From Gnetum montanum (Eukaryota; Streptophyta; Gnetopsida; Gnetales; Gnetaceae), in assembly GCA_015680685.1 (NCBI GenBank), contig MNCI01015984.1:781456-845455 (forward strand): a stretch of DNA of 64,000 bases, written 5' to 3'. The notes beneath the pieces are model-generated. The model was not told the origin of the DNA and did not search any database. It worked only from the letters and a program-made list of their open reading frames with translations. How positions within the stretch are numbered: the stretch's first letter is position 1; each line of letters begins with the position of its first letter. Positions 12,891-23,997 of this stretch are shown here, piece by piece. Both the position numbers and the translations under genes were made by a program.

Positions 12891-13311
12891 AGGGAACGAG
12901 CCATGCAAAGCTCTTCTAGACTCGGGGTCAGGGGTCAATTTGATCTCTCATGATATGTACAAGAACTGGAACTTGCCCTGGCTAAAGAAAAGTAACATCT
13001 GGCTCGAGTTAGCAGACTAATCCATCACCATTCCCTTGGGATTAGTGGAGGACATTGTGACCACCGTCTATGGGTGGTCCTACCCTACTGATTTCTTGGT
13101 CATCCATGTAGAGAACTGCAAGGGGAACTTCCCAATCATCATGGGAAGGACCTGGCTAAGCACGGTGGAAGCACAACTCGGCCTTCGCGATATATCCCTT
13201 GAAATTTCAAGGAAAAATCCTTTCGGGAAGATCGAGAAGAAGCGCATTCCATGCATCGCGTACGGTGACGCAGGGTGCAACTGTGTGCAGCAATTATGGT
13301 CTGCTAAGTAG
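12891..13311 (+). pseudogene. E2 aspartic protease domain
   Basis: The retropepsin-type active site LLDSGSGVNLIS has its catalytic Asp codon at 12919-12921. It is followed by ITIPLGLVEDIVTT, FPIIMGRTWLS and the C-terminal IPCIAYGDAGC, which are shared with E1 and E4. The domain lies upstream of RT in the same frame, as expected for a Gag-Pol polyprotein. In-frame stops at 13018 (TAA) and 13309 (TAG) disable it. Confidence 0.85.
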
Positions 13312-13599
13312 ATATCCATTCAAGCATGTAGTCGGTGTACCAAGGAATCACCTATTCAACAGTGCCTGTACACGACAACCACTAACTAAGAGGGCACCCA
13401 GTGGCTGACAGCTGATCTTGCTAGTAGCACATTGTGCATGGAACCATCAGAAGGGCTTGTACAAGTCTACATTGACAGCAAAGATGAAATGGAAGAGATT
13501 CATCAATAGGTCTCCATTGTTGATGACCAAGATGATTGGGGGAAGCTAGAAATCCCTGAGAGCTTCAAACAAGAGCCCCTTGAGTTAAAGTCTTTGCCA

Positions 13600-14600
13600 G
13601 ATCACTTAGAGTATGCATTTTTGCAAAATGGAAAGTTAGTAATCATTAATGCCATCCTTGCTCTAGAACATAAGAAGAAGTTGCTGGAGGTGGTAAACAA
13701 ATGGGTTGCTGCATTCGCATGGTCATATCCTGAGTTGACTGGAGTTGATCCTAGGGTCTACTAGCATCAGATCTATCTTGACCCTTCTATGAAGCCACAA
13801 CGATAGCCACAAAGATGGTTGAATCCCTAATTGAAGCAGGTCGTAAAAGATGAAATCGAACAAATGCTAAAGGCAGGATTCATCTATTCTGTCACTGATA
13901 GAGAATGGGTTAGCCCACTCATTATCATGCCCAAGAAATATGGTAAGTGAAGGGTTTCTATTGATTTTTGGTTGCTCAATATGGTGACCTTCAAGGACCA
14001 CTTCCCGCTCCCATTTGTGGACCAGGTGTTGGACACCATAGCAGGGCACTGCTACTATAGCTTTTTGGATGGTCATAGTGGGTATAACCAAATCCAAATA
14101 GCACCAGAGGACTAAGCCAAAACTACTTTCACAAGTCCATGGGGGACTTTCGCATACAAGAAGATGCCCTTTGGCCTGTGCAATGCCCCCACTACGTTCC
14201 AACGCCTTGTCCTAAGCATCTTCCAGCAACAAATTGGCAATGGGGTCGAAGTCTTCATGGATGACTTCTCCACCTATGGGGCCATGTTCGAGCAAGCCTT
14301 GGACTGTCTAGAGTAGGTTCTGAAAAGGTGTGTAGACACCAATTTGTGGCTCAATTGGAAGAAGAGCCATTTGATGGTCCAAGAGAGCATTGTGCTAGGG
14401 CATCACATCTCACAAACAGGGATTAGTGTAGATCCTAAAAAGATTAGGGTTATCCAAGGAATCACCCACCAACCAAGTACCATCAAAGATGTTCAGTCAT
14501 TCCTTGGACACATTGGTTACCACCGACGATTCATTGAAAACTTCTCGAAGATCATCAAGTCGTTGGTAGAGCTAACAAAGAAGGATGCTTTGTTCATCTA
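13600..14600 (+). pseudogene. E2 reverse transcriptase domain
   Basis: RNA-dependent DNA polymerase of the Ty3/gypsy type. Visible blocks: FAWSYPELTG upstream, AGFIYSVTDREWVSP, SFLDGHSGYNQI (catalytic Asp codon at 14068), KMPFGLCNAPTTFQR, and VFMDDFSTYG with the two polymerase Asp codons at 14260 and 14263. FMDD in place of YVDD is typical of the Athila group. VLGHHIS and VDPKKI follow. Reading frame and spacing are intact, but stops occur at 13762, 13804, 13828, 13948, 14113, 14314 and 14599. Confidence 0.9.
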
Positions 14601-15092
14601 GACTAAAGAGTGCGAGTCTACATTTCAAGTGCTAAAATAGAAACTCATAGAAACTCCAGTTTTACAAGCCCTTGATTGGTCCAGACCCTTTCACATTATG
14701 ATGGACGCATCCAACTATGCCTTGGGAGCTATGCTTACATAGTGTGATGATCAGAAACATCCTTATTATATCCACTGTGCAAGATGTAGCATTGTGGGTG
14801 CTTAGTTGAATTACACCAGCATCAAAAAGGAGTTGATGGTAGTGGTGTTCTCCTTGGACAAATTCCAGCACTATGTGCTTGGATACGAGGTGTTTGTGCA
14901 TATCAACCATAGTGCTATCCAGTTCCTAATGAACAAACCAATAGTGAGCCCCTACATAATCTGGTCACTTGTGATTCTTTAGGAGTTTGATCTTACCATG
15001 GTAGACAGGAAGGGGATTGAGAATGTGGTTGCTGACCACTTGTCTCGGTTGCGATGGGATGACATAGAAGAGGAGGAGCCCTTATCCAACTA
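14601..15092 (+). pseudogene. E2 RNase H domain
   Basis: The domain follows RT in frame. HIMMDASNYALGAML contains the first acidic residue, IKKELMVVVFSLDKF the Glu motif, HINHSAIQFLMNK a conserved block and VVADHLSRL the last acidic block. It degrades RNA in the RNA/DNA hybrid during reverse transcription. Stops at 14638, 14740, 14803, 14980 and 15091 interrupt it. Unlike E5, no second RNase H follows. Confidence 0.87.
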
Positions 15093-15324
15093 ATTTCTAG
15101 ATGAACTCCTCTTCACAGACACAGTGGATCCACAAGTGCCCAAGGAATCCCCTTGGTTTAGCCACATCCTCACCTACCTCACCACTCAAGAGTTGCCAAA
15201 GGAGTGGAATCATCGGCAGAAACAATAGTTTCTCCATAAGGCCAAGTGTTTCATTGAGATTAATGGCCACCTTTACAAGGTGTGCACAAATGGCTTGGTT
15301 TGATGGTGTATCCCTGATGATGAT

Positions 15325-16400
15325 ATGTTACGTGTCCTCCAGGATGCTCATGAGGGCCCTTGTGGGGGCCACTATGCTGGACTTCGCACTACCATTAAGA
15401 GCCTGCTTGTAGGGTATTACTGGCCCACCATTTTGAGGGACACACAATGGTTTTCCTGCTCCTGCGAACGATGCCAGAGGGATGGTGGGATGACGACATG
15501 GTTGGAGGAACCTTAACAGTGGATCCAGCCACTGGAGCCCTTTGACATTTGGGGTATCGACTTCATGGGATCCATCACATCCCTATCAAATGAAAAGGCA
15601 TACATCATCGTAGTTATGGACTACTATACAAAGTGGGCAGAAGCGGCAGCCGTCGTCGACTGTTCTTCCAACACCGCTGCACGATTTGTCCAACAACAAA
15701 TTGTTAACAAGTTTGGAGTGCCATGTGCACTCATTTTTGACAATGGAACTCATTTTAAAGATGTCAATTTTCAAAAACACATGCAATGCTTAGGGGTAAC
15801 GCATAAATTTGCAACTCCCTATCACCCCCAAGCCAACGGACAGGCCGAAGTCACCAATAGGGAGATCACTAAGATCCTTACCCGAACCATCAGTAAATAC
15901 AAGAGGGATTGGAGCACTAAGCTTAACGATGCCCTATGGGCCTATCGCTCCACTTGGAAACTTCCTATAGGGTACTTTCCCTATGAGTTAGTGTACGGAA
16001 AGTTACCCACACTTCCAATCCAAACCAAACTCCGCACACTATCCACCACCAGTGACTTAGGCCTTGACCTACCGCTAGCACAACATGAATGATTGATGAA
16101 TTTAAGTGTGCTAGATGAGAACCAATTAGTGGCCCTGTCCTCCAATGAGATCCACAAGGCCTACAACAAAAAATGACATAATCTTAGAATCTGGAAGGTC
16201 TCGTTCAGATGTGGAGACAAAGTATTGTATTGGAACCCCTCACATGTATCTCAACCGACCAAGTTTCAAACACTGTGGGAGGGATCTTACATTATCTCTG
16301 AAACCTTCCCATCTGGGGCCTTGCTCATCCACAAACCTGTAGACCCCACCAGAACATAGTTAGTCAACTGCCAACAACTGAAACCTTTCTGTGAACTTCA
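15325..16400 (+). pseudogene. E2 integrase
   Basis: The N-terminal zinc finger HHCC uses His codons at 15349 and 15370 and Cys codons at 15463 and 15472. The catalytic core has Asp at 15559 (WGIDFMG), Asp at 15739 (FDNGTHF) and Glu at 15847 (QAEVTNREI), giving the D,D(35)E spacing. The C-terminal part (DKVLYWNPSHV, FQTLWEGSYII) reaches about 16360. The stretch 15565-16092 is open for 175 codons; stops at 15514, 16090, 16174 and 16357 lie around it. Integrase would insert the cDNA and make the 5 bp target duplication seen here. Confidence 0.92.
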
Positions 16401-18017
16401 CTTAACTAGTGTAACCACCTCATCATCCCCGGGTCAGCCACGCTCCATTTTTCGTGTCTCCTCCTTTCCACCTAGTCATGGGGGAGACCACCCTCCCTGT
16501 TAATCCATTCCAGTACACCCCTCGCCGTTTTGTCACTTTTTGTTTTACATTTTTTGTTTTACACTTTTTTGTTTTTCACCATCATTTATACGTTTGCAAA
16601 TTCTTTGTACATTTTTCCTTTCTTTACTTATTTTTCATTTCTTTATGAATTTTTTATTTTTCACATAATTGCTAATATGTCGTCTTGTTGTCTTCAAATG
16701 TCTGGCGTAGATGATTTTCATTGCGATGGGTAATGTGCACTGGTCTACCTAGTTGTCTAGTTTCTGCCCTTGCATGATTCCTTTTGGACTTTATGTCTAC
16801 CTTTTGCTCATAAAATCGATAGTGTGTTCACGTCATCCATCCATTCATCCACTCCATGGTTTTCCTTCTGTTGAGAACATGCAACCCCTTCACTTAAGAA
16901 CCTTATAATTAATGTGTGAATTTTGTAGTTCCCAGACTCAGGAATGACCCAATGGTTTGAATCGGGTGTGACTTCAAGGGGAATACAATATTCATTGCTC
17001 AGTTCTTCCCTCTAAGGTTGTTGGTATGTCCTTACAGATTTCCTACCACTCCACGTCCTTCTCTCCATGGAAGCTTCTAGGTAGTTCAACCTTGCATGGT
17101 GTGGTCCTCATTGAAAAATTCAAAAAAAAAAAAACATGAGGATTCAAAGCACACCCCTTTGGTCAGATGCATGCTAACATGCATGGCTCTTTGCATGGTG
17201 TGGTTCCTCTAAAAAACAAAAAAAAAACAAAAAAATCACTATGTGGGAATTCAAAGCACACCCCTTAGACCGCCTCTAACAGGCCACCGCACTTGTTATG
17301 GGACTTCCTTGGTCCCCTCTAACTTTGTCCCATTCCACTTCCTTCCTCTCACGTTTGTTGGAGTGGTGGTTCTCTGTGGGGTCATTCTTACTTCCTTGGA
17401 GGATGGCCTGGACTTCGTCTATTGATGCGATGTCACTGAATGCAAATGGTTTTGGGTCTGACCTCAGGAACGGTTCTACCGGGTCACTTAACCACATCTA
17501 CACATGGGGTTTCATGTGACTGACAATCTGAATACCATTTTCTCATCTCTCTCTTCTCACCTAGTTCTCTCTATCCCTCACCTCACTGCCTATCTTATGT
17601 TGTGAAGGTGTGTTGTGATATCCATGGGTTTCCCATGCCTCGGCGGGATCTCTTGGGTGGGAGTCTTACTTGGAAAACATCATTTCTTGGCCCCGGGGCC
17701 CATAGACCTCGATGTTGAGGGCTATGCAGGGGCTACTAAGGCTATGGCCTACTATGGGGAGGACCCACCTGCATCTCCTTGGTTCCACTTATTAAGCCTC
17801 CCATCCTTTGGATTTCATGGTTGACTAGTTTTCGGGTCCCATCGCTCGATTTATTCCCCATGGAGTTCTTTTTAAGTCTCGTTCTCCTATTTTTGTCTCC
17901 TTTTCAAGCCTAATTACCTTCCTCATGTCCTTAGCCATGTCTGGGCCTCTCACACACTTCAACTGCCCCAATTTGGTGTTTCAAATTTCTCATTTCGGGC
18001 TTTTTTTGGGTTGGTCA
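16401..18017 (+). other. E2 conserved noncoding region between integrase and ORF3
   Basis: No ORF of note. It begins with a T-rich tract (about 16525-16660). Blocks shared with E1 and E4, and some with E3, include GTGACTTCAAGGGG (about 16968-16981), two copies of the GCATGGTGTGG motif (17092-17160, 17191-17270), CCCTCTAACT (about 17315) and CCTACTATGGGGAGGACC (from 17748). Conservation of unrelated-looking noncoding blocks in up to four elements suggests a cis function such as packaging, splicing or control of ORF3. Confidence 0.75.
17092..17270 (+). repeat. E2 duplicated noncoding motif
   Basis: Two copies of a roughly 70-80 nt unit: TGCATGGTGTGGT, then an A-rich tract, then GGATTCAAAGCACACCCC or GGAATTCAAAGCACACC. 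The units are 17092-17160 and 17191-17270. E4 also has two copies (58098-58156, 58169-58232) and E1 has one (24688-24744). Confidence 0.8.
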
Positions 18018-18115
18018 ATGGGTCAACACCCCTGCGTATACGAGGCCCCGTCGACGCAGTGATTGTGTATACGCAGCCTCATCGATGCAGCGCCTAAACC
18101 CTATATATACAGCCA
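18018..18115 (+). promoter_or_regulatory. E2 internal U3-like promoter before ORF3
   Basis: About 380 nt upstream of the ORF3 start lies a stretch that looks like the element's own LTR U3: GTATACGAGGCCCCGTCGAC, then GTATACGCAGCCTCATCGAT, then a TATA box CTATATATAC at 18101-18110. The LTR U3 (9300-9420) has the same short words (GTATAC, CATCGATGCAG, GTCGAC) before its own TATA box. Promoter activity is inferred. Equivalent blocks precede ORF3 in E4 (59058-59098) and E3 (30615-30720). Confidence 0.6.
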
Positions 18116-18485
18116 CCGCGCTTTGAAAATTTTATCATTTGGGATCCAAATTGAGGGGATTTTTTGCCATTTTTTCTTCCTAACCTTTTCCAACGCACCT
18201 ACATTCCATCGCGAGTCCACATCAACCGGTCCTTGCCCTTTTAAGCAACCGAAGGTATGCTATGAGTCGTGGGGGGTGGTGCCTTTGTAAAATTAACTGT
18301 AATTAATTGATTAGTTAATTAATTGGTTAATTATGAAATCTTTGGCCCTAATCCATAAATTAACACTTCGGAAGACTTAACGGTGTGCATGTGCCAACAA
18401 CATAATTTGGTCAAATTGAGAAGGTATATACGGATCATCTTAAGCTACTTATGAATGATCGAACAGGTGGTTATGTTGATTGTAG

Positions 18486-21339
18486 ATGGCACCCAAACTG
18501 AGGCACCCAAGGGACAAAGGACCATCACAACCAAGGGACAAGCGTCCACGCATGAGAAGGGGATGAGGTGTGCAACCTCCAGAGCATGAGGAGGGCTCTC
18601 ATGCAACTGGGCCCTTCTTCGAAAGACCTGATGTGGAATCTGTTCATCAGATTCCTGAAGAGGAGATTCTCGGTGAGCAATCGATCGAGGATGAGACTCC
18701 TGGGATAGCACCATGGCTTGAGGTCACCCTGACCCAAGCCTGCCTTGATGCTATCATGTCGTGCGAGATGCAACGAATGGTCCTTCAAGAGCTAAATTTT
18801 GGACCATTCCTCGAGAACGTGCCAGAAGACGTGAGGCTCCAACTGCAGAACTCTCTGATGTGGCCAATCATCACAACCAGTGGTGAATGGTACTTAGAAG
18901 AAACTTATCTCTTCTAGACAAATCAACAACCAGGGTCTAGATCAAGAATCAAAGAGATTTATGTCTCTTACTCTTCGGAGGCAGCACAGGCTCTTGGGTT
19001 GCCCGAAACTAGGGCAGATGTGGTGGAAATTCCAAAGTAGGCCGATCCAAAGGTAAAGGCAGAATGGACCAAATGGTGCTATAGGGTAGAGTGCAAGGAT
19101 TTCAGCTCCTTAACCATGGTGGAAAGAGTATACTCAAAGATCGCGTCTTACCACCTAAACCCAACGGTAAGACCCAATAAAATCACATCCTTCTCTGCTC
19201 ATGTGTGTGCCGCATTGAGTGGGAAATTCCCCATGAGTCTTCCACAACTGCTGTTTCTAGAGATTGAAAAGAGGTTCCCTAAGAATGAACATGGAAGACG
19301 AGCTTTCCCCTTTCCTTGCTTAATCCAAAAGTTGTGCAAACTGGCAGGGATACAATGATATTCCAACAATGTAATCCGGTGCGCCCTAATTGCCTCGTGG
19401 CGAGAGATGATGAAAGATCAATCTCCTGCCACCACACAGATAGAGGAGGAGTAGTAGCCACCTCCACCACCTACACAAACAATGCAACCAGGCTCACAAA
19501 CCACGACAGAATACATCCGCGAGATCTAGGAAATGCTCTCGAGCCAACAAGAGTAATCTGGAAGGACTGGTGGAGGAGAAGATCCTTTGATCTATCGCTC
19601 TGCCATGAGCCACCTGGAGCAAGTGGCTCAATCAGTTAGCTTTCTTGAAAGGGTAGGGCCGGTATTCTCCACCACCCAGGCACAAGCTCCAACTAGAACA
19701 GATCCAAGCATCTGAGAGGTAACAATGTCAACCGAACAGTTGTTTCCTGAAATTTTAGGGAATGCTACTACCTTCTCGGTATGCTTGGAAGATGGTGAGG
19801 GGGCGACGGTCCTGGTGATGTAGCACCAGGGACAGGAAGTTGCAACCAAAGTGATTGCTGACACAATTGCTATAGCTCTCAATGCACTGGTAGCACCTAT
19901 ACCAAACATTCATGGACTACAAGATGTACATGTGTCTGCTGGAGCTTCGCGTAGCAAGATTGATGTAGCCCAACACGAAGAGTTGTTGGACTGACTGGTG
20001 TGAACCGAGCAACTACTTCTGGATGTCTTTGACCTTCCAAACAACATTACTGCAACCCATTCGAAGCTGCTCTTGGCAAGGGGCAAGAGCCTTGTTTTAG
20101 AAGGGAAACTTGAAGCTACTCAAGACGCTTGTCAGCGCTTGGCAATGGAGGTAGCACAATTACGAGCCCAACTTGCCAATCCAGCCATCCTCAACTGCGA
20201 AAGCACCATGGATGAAGCTTTTTAATAGCTTCAACTTAAACTTCAGGTCATTGAGGATGTGCGAGAGACGTCGATCTTCAATAAGTCCTTAGCAGATTCT
20301 CGAGCATATCACTTAGAAAAAGACTTGGCCGAGGTTCGCTAGGAGAACATACAACTGACCACGGAGGTTCATCGCCTGCGAAATGTTGGTGCAGAAAATG
20401 AACACATGAAAACTTTCATCCACCAATAGCAAGAAGAGCTAGCCAGGGTGAACGCTGACATAAGGAGGTTGGCTACTAAAAATTGAAATCTGTCAATGGA
20501 GGAGGTTCAGGCATTGCAACAGAAGTCTACAATAGAAATTGCCACTTGGAAAAATGAGGCCCTGAAATTTGAAAAAGTCAAAAATCATTACAGGGACCAA
20601 GTGAGATTGCAGAAAGAAGTGAACAAAAAGCATATTCAAGTCGCAAAGGCCAAGATGAACCAAGTACTCTAGCAGCTCCGAGAGAGAGGCGATGCATGGC
20701 AACCTATCTTCGATGGGTTGAACAACTTCAATAAAGCTAAAATTTGCCTAAAAGAGTTGAAAATTGAGGAGATGACAGAATACATGGAGTTTTCCAACCT
20801 CTAATATGAAAACATGGCTATGCTCACAGCCGAAAGATCACGGTCAGAATTAGAAAAGCAAGTGGCCACCTCGTATTCCCTATACGAGGGAGAGTTCCAG
20901 GCGCACAAGGCAACGAAGCAAAAGCTAGCAATGATAAATGCGGAACTCGAGGTCCTCCACACAGGCCTTGAAGGTCAATGAATAGTTGTAGAGGACCTAG
21001 CCTGTAGGATGGCTGACTACCAGCAGCTGCAGGCATCAGTCTAAGCGTTCAACATCGAACGCAAGCAGTTTGCAGTCTGGTTTGTCAACCTAAAGGAACT
21101 CCTTCCAACGCTGCCATGCCCTTGGGAAGTTCTAGCTCTAGCACACATTGGAGAAGCTGCCTAGACTGTGAACGATCCCCAAAGTAATGAAGAAAAGATG
21201 AGGGCTTTATTAGAGGCTTTTCGGCTACCTCCGGAGGTTGCAGTTGTTGTAGGGCAACCGTCATCCATGTTGCCACCAACGCATGGGCCAGAGGCTGGAG
21301 AAGGTCCATTAGAACCACCACCCCCAGGGACAATGTGAT
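18486..21339 (+). pseudogene. E2 ORF3 (basic N-terminus plus coiled coil), broken
   Basis: The ATG at 18486 begins MAPKLRHPRDKG, very basic and possibly a nuclear signal. The N-terminal domain (about 18700-19358) has ELNFGPFLE, GEWYLEETY, YHLNPTVRPNKITSFSAHV and FPFPCLIQKLCKLAG, shared with E0 and E3. A Pro/Thr/Gln-rich linker follows. From about 20060 to 21000 the translation is Lys/Glu/Gln/Leu-rich with heptad character, including LATKN, MEEVQALQQKS and IEIATWKNEA, the best conserved stretch across E0, E2 and E3. The tail LEPPPPGTM ends at TGA 21337-21339. The position matches the env-like ORF of Athila, but no signal peptide or membrane helix is visible. At least one frameshift and many stops are present. 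Confidence 0.78.
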
Positions 21340-21578
21340 CTTTTCCAGTAATTTTGTGGATGATCCTACATAGTAGAGGCTCCAAGACCAGCGAGGTGTT
21401 CAATTTTGTCTCTAAACACCGTCATTTTTGTAATTTTTCCTCCTCTGTAACTTAGGCACTTGGTCCAATTTATGTTGTGTCATGTATGTGTTTAACTTAT
21501 GTGTGTTCTAAATAAGAATCCATACCTTCCAAATTGTAAAGTAACTCAAGAACGAATTTTTTCTCAGTCGTGGGGGTA

Positions 21579-22471
21579 TGATGAAGTGTTATTAAGTCAA
21601 TGCGTCGATTGGGCTGTGTATATGCGGTTGCGTTGACACGGGCCCGTCGATGTAGCCTCCCTATGTCGACGTGGCCCCATTTATGCAGTCGCCTATCTCG
21701 ACCTATAAATAAGAGGGCCTTCCACCTCATTTATATACCTTTTAGTTAGTTGTAGTGAAGCTCTTGCAGTTTGTTCCTGCAAGAGATAGAATATTTTCCA
21801 AGTGCCCGTAGCAGGTGTAAGAAAAGTGATCGGCTCTTTATTCGAGCGTTGATGTATCTGAGCCCATTGGCGTGATGACAATAAAGATGAACTATTCAAG
21901 CATTCCTTGTAGCATTCGGACTTAGCTATTTTATGCATTCAGTAGTTTAAGATGTTTATGCTTTGTTAATTACTTGTTAATTACTTAACTTTCTGTTATT
22001 GATATATTAATCACTATCGTTCATAGGTAGTTCGTAAAGGCCATAAGTACGACCATCTCGAACGTAAATCAAACACTTGGTAAACCCAGTAACACTTAAC
22101 GTCTAGTAACCCAGAAGTGTTAGGAGATGCTTAGAACATGCTTGGAGGATGGGATCAGATACTTATGCTAGGACTAGTTAGAGTACAAGCTAGGATAATT
22201 ATAGATTAGATAATAGTTTAATCCCTACTTTCCATACCTTAATTAGCTGCCAAAAGATAAGTAAAAGAAATCATTAGCCTTAGTCTCACTTAACCATCGT
22301 AAATAGAACCTCACAAGTGAGATTAGGAGGATAATGATCGTTCTAACCCAAGGTTTCACCGGTTAGAGTCTGGTGTATGTTAAGTGCTTACAGTCTACGG
22401 AATTCGACCGAGTCATGTGTGAATGCCCGTGATTCGTATGGTTGGACGTAGGGATACCTAGCCACTCATCA
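21579..22471 (+). repeat. E2 3' LTR
   Basis: It starts TGATGAAG right after the polypurine-like tract GTCGTGGGGGTA (21567-21578), which primes plus-strand synthesis, and ends TCATCA. It matches the 5' LTR throughout, with the TATA box CCTATAAATAAG near 21702 and AATAAA near 21881. Confidence 0.93.
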
Positions 22472-22476
22472 GTGAC
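22472..22476 (+). repeat. E2 target-site duplication, right copy (GTGAC)
   Basis: Exact repeat of 9281-9285. E1 protease coding sequence resumes at 22477 (ACA GGG TGT), corresponding to E2 at 13270. Confidence 0.95.
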
Positions 22477-23997
22477 ACAGGGTGTAATTTCATGTAGAAG
22501 TCATGGTTTGTACAATGTTTAACATTGCCTGCATGCAATCAGTGTGCACAAGTAACTAATATACAAAGATGCCTATATGTAGTAGCCACAAGATAAGAAG
22601 GCACCTAGTGGCTGACAACTGATCAAGAGAGTAGTTCAACTATATGCATGGAAAAAACTGAGGGTTTGACTTGCACTTACATTGATAGTAGAGACACATT
22701 AGTGCAAGTCCATCACCAACTTCCAAGTCTTGACATTGAAAATATCAACTAGGGGAGGTTGGAAATCCTTGATGAGCTCCTCTTTGTAGGTGTAATAACT
22801 AATTAATTGACCACGGAGACAAACTGGTATAGTAATATTCTCACCTAGCTCCTTACACAACAAACACCACAAGAGTTAGATGCTAAAAAGAAACAACAGT
22901 TTCTTCACCGAGCTAAGTATTTTATGGAAATCAACGAGCAACTTTATAAAGTATGTCTTGATGGCTTGGTTCGCTAGTGTGTTCCTGATATAAATCAACT
23001 ACGAGTTCTCCAAGATGTTCATGAGGGTCCTTGTGGGGGTCATTATGTTGGGAGATGAAAAACCATTAAAATTTTACTTGTAGGATATTATTGACCTACA
23101 TTGTTTTAGGATGCCCATCATTTTTTGCAATCTTGTGAGCACTGTCAATGTGATGGGGGAATGATTGCTAGAATGGAGGATTCGCAACAATGGATTCAAC
23201 CTTTAGAACCCTTCAACATATGGGGAATTGATTTTATGAGGCCTTTTAAACCAATGTCCAATGGAAGAGCCTACATCATTGTTGCTATTGACTACTTTAC
23301 AAAATGAGCCAAAGTAGCTGCTGCATGATTTGTTCAACAACAAATTGTAAATAGGTTTGGCGTGCCTTGTACAGTTATTTCTAACAATGACACACATTTT
23401 ACAGATGCAACTTTTTGAACGTTGATGCAACACTTAGGGGTTGAACATAAATTGACTACACCATACCACCCTCAAGCAAATGGTCAAGCTGAAGTCACCA
23501 ATAGGGAGATTACAAAAATATTGATAAGAACTATTAGCAAGTATAGGTGAGATTGGAGCACCAAACTGAGCGATGCTCTTTAGGCATACTGCTCCACATG
23601 GAAACTCCCTATAGGATACTCTCCCTATGAGTTAGCATATAACTTCCAGTGCTTCCCATTCAAGTAGAATTGCGTTCTCAACCTTGACCTTGATCTAGCA
23701 TAAAAAGAATAGTTAATGACCCTTAACTTGCTAGATGAGAATCGATTAGCCACCCTGTCATCTAACGAATTGCATAAGGCCTTCAATAAACAATGTCATG
23801 ACTTAAGGATTAGGAAAGTTAAATATCAACTAGGAGATAAGGCTCTCTACTGGAATCCCACACATGTGCCACAACACACTAAATTCCAAACGCTGTGGGA
23901 AGGAACTTATATTATCTATGAGACTTTTCCTTCAGGAGCCATGATGATCTTTAAACCTGAAAGCCCGAACAAGAGATTATTGATCAACATGCAATAG
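22477..23997 (+). pseudogene. E1 protease end fused to integrase (RT/RNaseH deleted)
   Basis: The reading resumes in the same frame as 6280-9285. After the protease tail, the sequence jumps at about 22755-22770 from the PR-RT linker (LEIL, E2 13551-13562) to the region before integrase (DELLF, E2 15097), losing about 1.5 kb that encodes RT and RNase H. The jump keeps the frame. Integrase follows: a zinc finger with HEGPCGGH and CEHCQ, core Asp at 23230, the second core Asp replaced by Asn (AAC at 23383 in SNNDTHF), Glu in QAEVTNREI, and a C-terminal domain ending LLINMQ with TAG at 23995-23997. In-frame small deletions occur in the core. Several stops make it dead. Confidence 0.87.

Larger units (their letters stand above)
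9286..22471 (+). mobile_element. E2: complete 13.2 kb Athila-like retrotransposon
   Basis: The best reference copy in the window. Order: 5' LTR 9286-10174, primer site 10175-10194, gag from 10342, PR near 12890-13310, RT 13600-14600, RNase H to 15090, INT 15330-16360, a noncoding region with conserved motifs, a U3-like internal promoter near 18018-18110, ORF3 18486-21339, a polypurine tract ending 21578, and the 3' LTR 21579-22471. A perfect 5 bp duplication flanks it. The Athila assignment rests on the tRNA-Asp-type primer site, the FMDD polymerase motif and the extra ORF after pol. The coding regions carry dozens of stops, so the copy is old. Confidence 0.93.

Noticed and set aside
16454-16733. 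Phe-rich hydrophobic open frames that resemble membrane segments (also 24047-24304 and 49443-49649)
   Set aside because: They are translations of the T-rich noncoding tract after integrase; no conserved start or reading between copies.
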